A stretch of 64,000 nucleotides of DNA from CANJXF01 sp043775015 (GTDB lineage: Bacteria; Verrucomicrobiota; Verrucomicrobiia; Limisphaerales; CANJXF01). The notes under the pieces are model-generated. The model was not told where the DNA came from. It ran no database searches and saw nothing but the letters and a program-made list of their open reading frames with translations. The stretch lies in contig JAYVSV010000047.1 in the NCBI GenBank assembly GCA_043775015.1, positions 62,001-126,000 of the forward strand, written 5' to 3'. Positions 9,356-16,975 of this stretch are shown in pieces (positions within the stretch are counted from its first letter, which is position 1; the number at the start of each line of letters is the position of its first letter). The translations under genes and the position numbers were made by a program.

Positions 9356-9430
9356 GTAGGGTGCGTCACTCCTCCGTGCGCGCCGTTGGTTGCCAGCCAT
9401 GCCCGGCGCGCACGGAGTGACGCGCCCTAC
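9356..9430. repeat. Palindromic element, intergenic copy (tagggcgcgtcactccgtgcgcg family)
   Basis: Inverted arms of about 26 bp containing gtagggtgcgtcact on the left and agtgacgcgccctac on the right; the left arm carries a 3-bp insertion. The same arm sequence is found inside tatD at 33841-33905, so this is a dispersed repeat family. Confidence 0.85.
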
Positions 9431-9629
9431 CTCACCACCCAGGCTTTCGGACATAAAATATCCGGTTCCCTGGTTCCCCCACGGATGTCCAATCCTCCTT
9501 GAGAAATCCGTTCCATTGGAAAAATATTTTTTATGCGCTGCGGCCCTGCGCAAGGCGGCAGCATCCTCCAACTCGTTCCTGCGAATTCAGGACTGACCGT
9601 GAACATCTGCGAACTGGGTCCGAGTGCGT

Positions 9630-9698
9630 GAGTAAATTCATTTACAATAATATCCGCTGTCCACAAACGTCGGATAAGACGCAGAAGATGGCGGTGGA
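9630..9698 (+). pseudogene. Decayed fragment of an MmeI-like gene 3' region
   Basis: The translation KFIYNNIRCPQT, followed by QKMAV, aligns codon for codon without gaps with KLVYNNFPWPQT and QKTAV of the MmeI-like gene at 8676-8744. The offset is 954 bp. No start codon or continuing domain is present. It is a remnant of a second copy or of a replaced 3' end; the match is short, hence moderate confidence. Confidence 0.5.
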
Positions 9699-9746
9699 TT
9701 GCAGAAAATTCTTGGTACGGCCGCAGTCTTTGCGGATGATTGTTGC

Positions 9747-10706
9747 ATGAAGAAGACTGTCGGCAAAGTGGTCGCGTCCTCAAACGCGGTCCAAAAGACT
9801 CCACGAAAAGCGACCAAGGGACTCATCCATCCCGTGGTCATCTATCCATTCCGGCAGCCAGATGATTACCGGGACTTGAAGCAGCTCTACAGTTTGGTTG
9901 CGCGGTTGGCGGCGCAACCGGAGACTTACGCACGGCCCATCACCGTGATTGACCGGAAAACCTCCAATCGCATGGCGGGGAACAAAGTGTTCCTTGATTT
10001 CCGAAATCAAACTGTGGCCAAGTACTCTGACGTGCTGGACGCGTGGTGCGTGGACACTTGCCAGATGTGGTATGCGGGGCTGGGCATGGCTTTTGATCGC
10101 GGCGGGCCAGATGATGTTTATTGGTTGATCCCGGGTGATTTCAACTATGGCGATCCCGTGGGGCAGGAGGTGTTGGGCCGGTTGCACGACCTGCCGGAGA
10201 TTTGCGCTGAATTGAAGCAGGATGTTTGCATCGGCGAAATCGCGACGGACCACAAAAATCCGAAACAATTGATCGACACCTACGGCACGTTCGCGCTGCT
10301 CTACACCTGGTTTCCAAGTGAAGCCAGTGAAATTCGCGAATACACGGAAAGACCTCGAAGCGAGTTTTTCGCTATTCAGCACGATTTCTTGCGTGAAATG
10401 CTAAACCGGCGCTGGTTCGCCTATGAGCAGACGATGGTGATCTTGTTGCAGGCTGTGTTCAGCCGGAAAAGGATCTCTCGTTTCTTTGTGGGAAACATTT
10501 CCGATCTGCCAGAAGGACGAGAGAGCCTGGCCTCGGCGATGCAACAAGTGGAACGGACCGAACGTGTCCTCAAAACGCTGTGGCGCGAACGCCAGGGCGA
10601 GCAGGCCGAATGGAGCAAACAGTATCGTCTCCTTGAGAGCCAATCCGAGCAGGTTCGTTGCACGGCATTGACGCTGTTGGAAAACCTTTTGAATCGTCCA
10701 GTATGA
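9747..10706 (+). CDS. Conserved hypothetical protein in an operon with a CBM48 protein
   Basis: A 319-residue cytoplasmic protein without signal peptide or membrane segments. I do not recognise the family. An N-terminal part (VVIYPFRQPDDYRDLKQL) leads into a block with DVYWLIPGDFNYGD, loosely reminiscent of nucleotide-sugar-binding folds; this is only an impression. The C-terminal third (from about residue 230) is charged and probably helical. The start was set at the ATG at 9747; the frame extends to an upstream ATG at 9699. The stop overlaps the start of the glycogen-binding protein gene (ATGA), so the two are translationally coupled, and a role in glycogen or alpha-glucan metabolism is a reasonable but unproven guess. 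Confidence 0.75.
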   Translation: MKKTVGKVVASSNAVQKTPRKATKGLIHPVVIYPFRQPDDYRDLKQLYSLVARLAAQPETYARPITVIDRKTSNRMAGNKVFLDFRNQTVAKYSDVLDAWCVDTCQMWYAGLGMAFDRGGPDDVYWLIPGDFNYGDPVGQEVLGRLHDLPEICAELKQDVCIGEIATDHKNPKQLIDTYGTFALLYTWFPSEASEIREYTERPRSEFFAIQHDFLREMLNRRWFAYEQTMVILLQAVFSRKRISRFFVGNISDLPEGRESLASAMQQVERTERVLKTLWRERQGEQAEWSKQYRLLESQSEQVRCTALTLLENLLNRPV

Positions 10707-11002
10707 ATTCGATAAATCGAAATCCTTACGGTGCCAATCGAAATTTACGGGCAGTGAATTTCATCTGCAACTCGCCCCAGGCGCAGTCGGTTAGTGTGGT
10801 GGGCGACTTTAACCAATGGAACCCAAGGGCAAATTTGCTGAAGCAAACACCTGACGGAGCGTGGCTTTTGCAGGTGGAACTGCGCCATGGTCATCACCGC
10901 TACGCTTTCCTGGTGGATGGCCATCTAACGCTGGACCCAAGGGCACAAGGTGTTACCCGCGACGACCAGGGACAACGTGTCTCGTTGATGGCGGTGAGTT
11001 GA
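10703..11002 (+). CDS. Small glycogen-binding protein (CBM48 / AMPK-type carbohydrate-binding domain)
   Basis: A 99-residue protein consisting almost only of a CBM48-like beta-sandwich. VNFICNSPQAQSVSVVGDFN and then QWNP carries the characteristic V-G-D-F-N-x-W signature, followed by W-LLQVEL, HRYAFLVDG and DPRAQ. Such domains bind glycogen or other alpha-1,4-glucans and usually form part of branching enzymes or AMPK subunits; here the domain stands alone. No signal peptide. It begins at the ATG overlapping the TGA of the upstream unknown gene (ATGA). An earlier in-frame ATG at 10658 lies within the upstream gene and is unlikely to be used. Confidence 0.85.
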   Translation: MNSINRNPYGANRNLRAVNFICNSPQAQSVSVVGDFNQWNPRANLLKQTPDGAWLLQVELRHGHHRYAFLVDGHLTLDPRAQGVTRDDQGQRVSLMAVS

Positions 11003-11058
11003 ACTGTGGAGTCCTCACTGGCCGGGGCCACCTCGTATTGCGAGCCTGTTGTTGAAAA

Positions 11059-11745
11059 TCAATGGCAGGTGTGACATCCGCTGCCTGCCGATAAGTCTGG
11101 ACTGACGTAGGGAATGCCGAGCGATAATCCACGCAGGATCAGCAGAACTCCGAGTAGCACGAAGCAGATGGGAATGAGCTTTTGAAATTTCAGTCGTAAC
11201 GCGAAGTGCAGTTTTTTTCCGAGCAAGCCGATGGAGAGCAACATCGGGACGGTGCCGAGACCGAAGAAGAACATGTATTGAATTCCGGAAAGCAATTCGC
11301 CGGTCGCCGCTGCTCCCGCGCAGGCGACATAAGCCAGCCCGCAAGGAAGCAAACCGTTCAACATGCCGAGCAGCAGAAGCGAGTTGAAGGTGCGGCGGTG
11401 TAGAAGTTTTCCAAGCGCTGATTTTAAAATATCAACGGCGTGTGAGATGCGGGTGTTCAGCGCAAACTTGGTTGTGGCGAAGAACGCGATGAGGATGGCG
11501 ATTCCAGCCGCAAGAGAAAGCCATCGTTGCAGACCCGCGAGCGCTAAGGTTTGCCCAATGACGCCGAACAGTGCGCCTAACAAACTATAAGTGATGACGC
11601 GGCCGGAGTTGTAAGCAATGCGGCCAAGCACGAAAGTTGTTTGCGAGTTTCCAGTGGCGGACAACGCCAGCGCGAGCGGGCCGCACATGCCCGCGCAATG
11701 CAGACTTCCCACCAGGCCGAGAATGAATGCTGTCCAGAGTTCCAT
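11059..11745 (-). CDS. Sulfite exporter TauE/SafE-like membrane protein of the cbb3 assembly operon
   Basis: A 228-residue integral membrane protein with about six hydrophobic segments, starting MELWTAFILGLVGSLHCAGMCGPL. This N-terminal GSLHCAGMCG block is the signature of the TauE/SafE-like (UreH-type) proteins that accompany ccoGHIS genes and are thought to help copper delivery or maturation of cbb3 oxidase. The tail ends in GCHTCH, a Cys/His cluster that could bind metal. It is the last gene of the minus-strand cco operon, 4 bp after ccoH. The role is inferred from family and position. Confidence 0.88.
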   Translation of the reverse strand: MELWTAFILGLVGSLHCAGMCGPLALALSATGNSQTTFVLGRIAYNSGRVITYSLLGALFGVIGQTLALAGLQRWLSLAAGIAILIAFFATTKFALNTRISHAVDILKSALGKLLHRRTFNSLLLLGMLNGLLPCGLAYVACAGAAATGELLSGIQYMFFFGLGTVPMLLSIGLLGKKLHFALRLKFQKLIPICFVLLGVLLILRGLSLGIPYVSPDLSAGSGCHTCH

Positions 11746-11749
11746 CGCG

Positions 11750-12220
11750 TCAGGTAATCACGAGAGTTTGATCGAAGAAATAGTCGCGTCCATCCACGGT
11801 CCATTGCACGCGCACCTTCCACAAACCGGGTCGAAGTTTTGCGGCGTCCACGCTTTGAATGCCTTGGGCGTCGAGTGCGAGTTGAATTTTTTGGTCGAGC
11901 TTGGAATCGGATGGACGATAGAGATCGATTTCGCCTGTGCTCGGTTTGCCACTTCCGACCGGCAGGACGATTCGCACGGTGCGTTCTCTCGAATCAAAGC
12001 TGATTGCAACCAGTGACTTGATCGGCTGCGTGCGGTTCATGCTGTCCAGCCGGTGCTGAAATTTTATCTCCTGCTCGTAGTAGTCGCCGCGAACCAAATC
12101 CATGTGTTGGCCCGTGGACCAAATGATATAACCAACGATGAACAAGATAAGGACAGCGAAAAACGCAATGATGGCGATGGGCCAGGGATTGCGCGAAGTG
12201 GAGATGGTGGGTGTGTTCAT
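11750..12220 (-). CDS. ccoH: FixH/CcoH family cbb3 oxidase assembly protein
   Basis: A 156-residue protein with one N-terminal membrane anchor (about residues 14-32, AIIAFFAVLILFIVGYIIW) and a periplasmic beta-rich domain typical of FixH, ending in WTVDGRDYFFDQTLVI. FixH is needed for maturation or stability of cbb3 oxidase. It lies 11 bp after ccoG and 4 bp before the TauE/SafE-like gene, all on the minus strand, so co-transcription is very likely. Confidence 0.9.
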   Translation of the reverse strand: MNTPTISTSRNPWPIAIIAFFAVLILFIVGYIIWSTGQHMDLVRGDYYEQEIKFQHRLDSMNRTQPIKSLVAISFDSRERTVRIVLPVGSGKPSTGEIDLYRPSDSKLDQKIQLALDAQGIQSVDAAKLRPGLWKVRVQWTVDGRDYFFDQTLVIT

Positions 12221-12231
12221 ATAATCTGGAG

Positions 12232-13698
12232 TTAATCACGCGGCCCGACGAAAACAGTATTCACGCTGTCGAGCAGTTTGCCTTTCGAATAAATGCCGAC
12301 CTTTAATTTGGTGGTGGCGCCGGTCAACTGGGCGGGAGTCAACTCAACGACCACGGAGGATTGCGCGAGCTTTTCCTTGGGGACGATCAAGTCGCTGTTG
12401 CCCATGACCGTGAGTTTACCGGAGATGTTCTCCAGTTTCAGTTCGACTGGGATGTCGTGTGAGGTTTTGTTGACGAGCTTGAGCGTGTAAATGTTTTGCA
12501 CCTTACCATCGACAGTCCTTTGGAAAAGGGCACCGGGCGCGCGGAGCAGGGTGGTTTGCACATCGGTCCGCGTGAAGAGGAGGAAAAGGAACAGAGAAAT
12601 CAACGCGACCAAGACCACGCTGTAACCTTTCATGCGCGGAGTGAAACGCTGCTTCTCGCCGTGTTCGATGTTGTTGAGCGAGGCGAAGCGAATCAGTCCA
12701 CGTGGTTTGCCAACCTTGTCCATGATGGTGTCGCAGGCGTCGATGCAGGCGGTGCAATTCACACATTCCATTTGCGTGCCGTCACGGATGTCGATGCCCG
12801 TGGGGCAGACGGTGACGCATTGGCGGCACGCGACGCAATCGCCGAACCCGGCGGACTGGCGCTGCTCGGGCGACTGTTCGCGATGCAGCGGGGCGCGCTT
12901 CTCGCCGCGTTTGTAGTCGTAGGCGACAACCAGCGTGTTCTCGTCGAGGATCGCAGACTGGAGCCGGCCATAAGGACAAATGAAAGTGCAAGCCTGCTCG
13001 CGGAACCGCGCAAAGATCGCGTAGAAGAGCAGCGTGAACAATATCATGAAAGTCAGGCCAACCAGATGATTTCGCGGATCGTCGCGGATGATGTGAACGA
13101 GTTGATCGCTGCCGATGATGTAACTGAGCAACGTGTTGCCGATGACAAACGAAAGAGTGAAAAAAATCGTGTGCTTGAATGTCTTCTTTCTGATCTTCGA
13201 TGCAGTCCACGGTGCGGCGGCCAGCGCGCGTTGTTCTGCATGATCGCCTTCGATGGCGTATTCGATTTTGCGGAAAACCATTTCCATCAGCAACGTTTGT
13301 GGGCAGGTCCAACCGCACCAAAGCCGGCCAAACGCCGTGGTGAAAATAATGATGCCGACAACGAACACGAGCATCGCGACGGTGAAGAGCAGGGTGTCCT
13401 GCGGCCAGAAAATTTGGCCGAGAATCGAGAATCGTCGCGACACAATGTCGATCATCAAGAGCGGGTTGCCGTTGATGCGGATGAGCGGTCCCGCGAACAT
13501 GATCGCGAGCAACAACCAACTCACGTAGGTGCGGCGGTCATACCATGGACCGGCGGGTTTCTTCGGATAAATCCAACGGCGGTTGCCCTGCTTGTCCGCC
13601 GTCGCGAGATGGTCGCGGAAATCCTCCCAATTGACCTGTTGAGCAGGCCCGTGTGGATCGGGATCGGGCGAGGCTGGGGAAGATTTGTTCATGCTCAT
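12232..13698 (-). CDS. ccoG: Cytochrome c oxidase accessory protein CcoG (FixG), 4Fe-4S membrane protein
   Basis: A 488-residue membrane iron-sulfur protein of the CcoG/FixG family, implicated in copper reduction or handling for cbb3 oxidase. Visible: N-terminal soluble region, membrane segments around LLLAIMFAGPLIRI and LLFTVAMLVFVVGIIIF, the WCGWTCPQTLLMEMVFRKIE block, and two ferredoxin-type cluster motifs (CVACRQCVTVCP and CVNCTACIDAC). After the last transmembrane helix follows a periplasmic FixG C-terminal Ig-like domain with VELKLENISGKL. Length matches the family. The operon places it directly after ccoP (47 bp) and before ccoH. Confidence 0.95.
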   Translation of the reverse strand: MSMNKSSPASPDPDPHGPAQQVNWEDFRDHLATADKQGNRRWIYPKKPAGPWYDRRTYVSWLLLAIMFAGPLIRINGNPLLMIDIVSRRFSILGQIFWPQDTLLFTVAMLVFVVGIIIFTTAFGRLWCGWTCPQTLLMEMVFRKIEYAIEGDHAEQRALAAAPWTASKIRKKTFKHTIFFTLSFVIGNTLLSYIIGSDQLVHIIRDDPRNHLVGLTFMILFTLLFYAIFARFREQACTFICPYGRLQSAILDENTLVVAYDYKRGEKRAPLHREQSPEQRQSAGFGDCVACRQCVTVCPTGIDIRDGTQMECVNCTACIDACDTIMDKVGKPRGLIRFASLNNIEHGEKQRFTPRMKGYSVVLVALISLFLFLLFTRTDVQTTLLRAPGALFQRTVDGKVQNIYTLKLVNKTSHDIPVELKLENISGKLTVMGNSDLIVPKEKLAQSSVVVELTPAQLTGATTKLKVGIYSKGKLLDSVNTVFVGPRD

Positions 13699-13745
13699 TC
13701 TTCAACCGCAGGCGACTCTGACCGCCTGCGGCTATCAGTGGGTCA

Positions 13746-14342
13746 TTACTCAAACGGACTTGGACCGGTGGGTGCCTGCTGCATATTTTCGGGTGGTTTT
13801 GGATTGGGCGGTTTCGTTCCCCGAAGTGTGTAGATGTAGCTGGCGACGGCTTGGATGTCGCCCGGCTTGAGCACGCCTTTCCAAGTGATCATGCCTTTTT
13901 CCGGCACGCCGTTGATAATGGTTTTGAGGTTGTCCACGTAGTTTGAACCGTGGATCCAGTAGTCGTCTGTGAGGTTTGGTCCGACCAGGCCGCCGCCGTC
14001 GGGACGATGACAGGGCGAACAGTAGGTTGTGTAGATCTGTGTGCCTTGACCAATCACGGCAGGATCCTTGGACGGCGTGATGGAACCGAGCGTCGCTTCG
14101 AACTTGTCCAACGCGGCCACCTTGATTGCCTCGCCTTGTTTCCATTCCTTCTCGTATTCGGCGGCCTGCAATTTGCCGACGTGGAAAACATGGTAGTAGC
14201 CCATATAAATGACGGAGAAGATAATGCTGAGGTAAAACAGCCACACCCACCAGCGCGGCAGGTTGTTGTCGAGCTCCTTGATACCGTCGGCTTCGTGATC
14301 CATCAGCAATGGATCGTTTGGTTCGTCGGGATTATGATTCAT
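13746..14342 (-). CDS. ccoP: cbb3 cytochrome c oxidase subunit III (CcoP), single haem c
   Basis: A 198-residue CcoP. An N-terminal CcoP_N region with WWVWLFYLSIIFSVIYMGYY forms the membrane anchor and is followed by a cytochrome c domain with CSPCH and a late MITWKGVL that provides the Met ligand region. Textbook CcoP has two CxxCH sites; only one is present here, and the protein is correspondingly shorter. The start was chosen at 14342 because GGAGA lies 8 bases upstream. The frame continues to an ATG at 14363, which would overlap ccoQ more deeply. It carries electrons from soluble cytochrome c to CcoO. Confidence 0.9.
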   Translation of the reverse strand: MNHNPDEPNDPLLMDHEADGIKELDNNLPRWWVWLFYLSIIFSVIYMGYYHVFHVGKLQAAEYEKEWKQGEAIKVAALDKFEATLGSITPSKDPAVIGQGTQIYTTYCSPCHRPDGGGLVGPNLTDDYWIHGSNYVDNLKTIINGVPEKGMITWKGVLKPGDIQAVASYIYTLRGTKPPNPKPPENMQQAPTGPSPFE

Positions 14343-14535
14343 GGGATTGGTCTCCGGTTTCAAGTGAGGTTGGGGTTTCGTCGCTAAGTGGCAGCGAACT
14401 CATTTTTTTCAGAAACGGTTTCTTCAGGAGGAGCGTCCAGACGAGCGCGCCGGTGAACACGAGGAAGAAAAGGCAGATCGAAATCACGCCATAGGCGGCG
14501 ACGCCGCCAATATCTGTCAGCACATTTTTAATCAT
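14332..14535 (-). CDS. ccoQ: CcoQ/FixQ-like small membrane protein
   Basis: A 67-residue protein with one membrane segment (about residues 11-37, VAAYGVISICLFFLVFTGAL) and a polar tail, located exactly where ccoQ is found: 8 bp after ccoNO and overlapping the start of ccoP. CcoQ stabilises the cbb3 complex. Sequence conservation in this family is low, so the call depends mainly on position, size and topology. Confidence 0.8.
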   Translation of the reverse strand: MIKNVLTDIGGVAAYGVISICLFFLVFTGALVWTLLLKKPFLKKMSSLPLSDETPTSLETGDQSHES

Positions 14536-14543
14536 AAACGTAT

Positions 14544-16787
14544 TTAGTTTCGGGCTTGTTCAGTGGAGTTGATTTGTGCTGCTTTCTTCGGGGCTTCGAC
14601 TGGAGCCACAGCTGGAGCGACAGTCGCCCCTGTGGCCTTGATGTCGGTTCCGAGCCGTTGTAGGTAGGCGATCAAGGCGATGATCTCCTTGTCAGATTCG
14701 GCTTTCACAGAACCTGTGGCCAGGTTCTGCACGACCTTCGCGGATTGAGCTTGAAGCTCCTTCCCGGCGATTTGTTCGTAACCGGCTGGATAGGGGACGC
14801 CAACTTTGCGCAAGGCACCGATGCGTGCGGGCAACGAACTCGTGTCGAGCTTTTGCGTCAGCAACCACGAGTAACGCGGCATGATCGAACCGGGCGAAGT
14901 GGTGCGCGGATCGTCCATGTGGTTGTAGTGCCACGCGTCCGGATACTTGCCGCCGATCCGGTGCAGGTCTGGTCCGGTGCGCTTGGAACCCCAGAGGAAA
15001 GGATGGTCGTAAACGAATTCGCCAGACTTAGAGTAGTCGCCGTAGCGTTCGGTCTCTGAACGGAATGGGCGGATCATCTGCGAGTGGCAGCCGACGCAAC
15101 CTTCGCGGATATACAGGTCGCGTCCCAATACTTCCAATGGGGTATAGGGCTTCACGCTCGATATGGTCGGAACGTTTTCTTTGATCAGATACATCGGAAC
15201 GATTTCAATTGCTCCACCGATGAGTACGGCGACGAGCGCGAGGCCGGTGAGCAGGAGCGGCTTGCCTTCGAGCGTGCGGTGGCCCCATGGATTTTTACTT
15301 TCGCCATGGGGTTTTTGAGCGCGGAGCGGTGCGGCTTGCGCTTCCGTCTCCGGTTGGAACACGCCGCTCTTGGCCGTTTTCCAGAGGTTAAACGCCATCA
15401 GGAAAGCGCCAATGATGTAGAGCGAACCACCGACGGCGCGCAGTTGATACATCGGAATCAGATTGAGAACGGTCTCAAGAAAGTTGGGGTATTGCAGGAA
15501 ACCATCGGCGGTGAATTGTTTCCACATCAGACCCTGTGTGATGCCGCTCCAATACATCGGGATCACGTAAAACACCATTCCCAGCAGCGCGATCCAGAAG
15601 TGGTAGTTCGCGAGCTTGATGGACCAGAGGTTGGTGTTGTAGAGGCGCGGAAAAAGCCAGTAGAGCATCGAGAAGGTGAAGAAACCGTTCCAGCCGAGTG
15701 CACCGGTGTGAACGTGCGCGATGGTCCAGTCCGTGTAATGCGAAAGTGAGTTGACGCTCTTGATCGCGAGCATCGGCCCTTCAAGCGTTGCCATGCCGTA
15801 AGCGGTCAACGCGACGACCATGAACTTAAGCATCGGATCTTGGCGAACCTTATCCCACGCGCCGCGCAAGGTGAGGAGGCCGTTCAACATGCCGCCCCAC
15901 GACGGCGCGATGAGCATGATGGAGAAAACCATGCCGAGCGATTGCGCCCAGTCGGGCAATGCCGTGTAGAGCAGGTGATGCGGCCCGGCCCAGATGTAGA
16001 TGAAGATCAAGGCCCAGAAGTGAATGATCGAGAGCCGATACGAGAACACCGGACGATTGGCCGCCTTGGGTAGAAAGTAATACATCAACCCGAGGTAAGG
16101 GGTGGTGAGGAAGAACGCGACGGCGTTATGCCCATACCACCATTGCACGAGCGCATCCTGCACTCCGGCGTAAATCGAATAGCTTTTGAAAGCGGTCGCC
16201 GGAACTTCCATCGAGTTGATGATGTGCAACACCGCCACCGTCAGTGCCGTCGCAATATAAAACCAGATCGCAACGTAGAGATGTTTTTCGCGCCGCTTCA
16301 ATATGGTGCCGATCAAATTGACCGTGAACACGACCCAGACGAGCGCGATGGCGATGTCGATGGGCCATTCGAGTTCCGCGTATTCCTTGCTCGTCGTCAA
16401 GCCGAGCGGCAGCGTGACTGCTGCCGCGACGATGATCGCGTTCCAACCCCAAAAATTGATCCAGCTCAACCTGTCACAGAACATCCGCGCTTTGCACAGA
16501 CGCTGGAGCGAATAATAAATTCCCATGAACATGCCGTTGCCGACGAAGGCGAAGATCACGGCGTTTGTGTGCAGTGGCCGCAGTCGTCCGAACGAGACGA
16601 ACTGAAGGTTGAGGTTTGCTTCCGGCCAGAAGAGTTGCACGGCTGCCAGCAACCCGGCGCTCATTCCCACGAGGCCCCAGATGACGGTGGCAATCGCGAA
16701 GGCGCGAACGATTCGGTTGTCGTATCGAAATGTTTCTATGGTGGTTTGGGATCCTCCAGATTCTGGAGCAATGGTTTCTCTGTTCAT
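14544..16787 (-). CDS. ccoNO: Fused cbb3 cytochrome c oxidase subunits I and II (CcoN-CcoO)
   Basis: A 747-residue fusion of the catalytic haem-copper subunit CcoN and the monohaem subunit CcoO, which are usually separate genes. Residues 1 to about 480 are the polytopic CcoN part, with GLRPLH-type loops (FGRLRPLHTNAVIFAFVGN), VQWWYGHNAVAFFLTTPYLG containing the copper-ligand His, and TDWTIAHVHTGALGWNG. The CcoO part has a hydrophobic segment near 515-530 and the haem site CVGCH at 564-568, followed by SQMIRPFRSETERYGDYS and LWGSKRTGPDLHRIGGK. The product reduces oxygen with high affinity at the cytoplasmic membrane and conserves energy. Its ATG overlaps the stop of ccoS (ATGA). Confidence 0.95.
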   Translation of the reverse strand: MNRETIAPESGGSQTTIETFRYDNRIVRAFAIATVIWGLVGMSAGLLAAVQLFWPEANLNLQFVSFGRLRPLHTNAVIFAFVGNGMFMGIYYSLQRLCKARMFCDRLSWINFWGWNAIIVAAAVTLPLGLTTSKEYAELEWPIDIAIALVWVVFTVNLIGTILKRREKHLYVAIWFYIATALTVAVLHIINSMEVPATAFKSYSIYAGVQDALVQWWYGHNAVAFFLTTPYLGLMYYFLPKAANRPVFSYRLSIIHFWALIFIYIWAGPHHLLYTALPDWAQSLGMVFSIMLIAPSWGGMLNGLLTLRGAWDKVRQDPMLKFMVVALTAYGMATLEGPMLAIKSVNSLSHYTDWTIAHVHTGALGWNGFFTFSMLYWLFPRLYNTNLWSIKLANYHFWIALLGMVFYVIPMYWSGITQGLMWKQFTADGFLQYPNFLETVLNLIPMYQLRAVGGSLYIIGAFLMAFNLWKTAKSGVFQPETEAQAAPLRAQKPHGESKNPWGHRTLEGKPLLLTGLALVAVLIGGAIEIVPMYLIKENVPTISSVKPYTPLEVLGRDLYIREGCVGCHSQMIRPFRSETERYGDYSKSGEFVYDHPFLWGSKRTGPDLHRIGGKYPDAWHYNHMDDPRTTSPGSIMPRYSWLLTQKLDTSSLPARIGALRKVGVPYPAGYEQIAGKELQAQSAKVVQNLATGSVKAESDKEIIALIAYLQRLGTDIKATGATVAPAVAPVEAPKKAAQINSTEQARN

Positions 16788-16975
16788 TGTTTATTTATGT
16801 TGGTTGATGAAATAATTTTTCGGTCGGAGCGCGGTTTTTCATCTTCAGTCAGCAGCCGCATGGATGGCGTGCAGGTGTCCTCGTATTGGCCGCTGCGAAC
16901 GGCCCAGATGAAGCCAGCCAGAAAACAGGCGGCGAGGGCGATGCTCAACGGGATTAAAAGAAAAATGATGCTCAC
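16784..16975 (-). CDS. ccoS: cbb3 oxidase maturation protein CcoS
   Basis: A 63-residue protein with a single N-terminal membrane helix (SIIFLLIPLSIALAACFLAG) followed by FIWAVRSGQYED, the CcoS signature. It is required for cofactor insertion into CcoN. The start is a GTG at 16975 whose bases overlap the ccoI stop (GTGA), and its own stop overlaps the ccoNO ATG. The longer open frame upstream lies within ccoI and is not coding in this frame. Confidence 0.9.
   Translation of the reverse strand: MSIIFLLIPLSIALAACFLAGFIWAVRSGQYEDTCTPSMRLLTEDEKPRSDRKIISSTNINKQ

Larger units (their letters stand above)
9334..9746. other. Gene-free stretch between MmeI-like gene and next ORF
   Basis: 413 bp without a convincing gene. 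It holds a palindromic element (9356-9430) and a decayed fragment resembling the 3' part of the preceding MmeI-like gene (9630-9698). I see nothing recognisable in 9433-9629. Confidence 0.6.

Noticed and set aside
12496..13833. A 445-codon plus-strand open frame across ccoG and ccoP
   Set aside because: It is the reverse-strand shadow of well-recognised genes; composition is rich in Arg/Glu/Asp/His without domain-like features.
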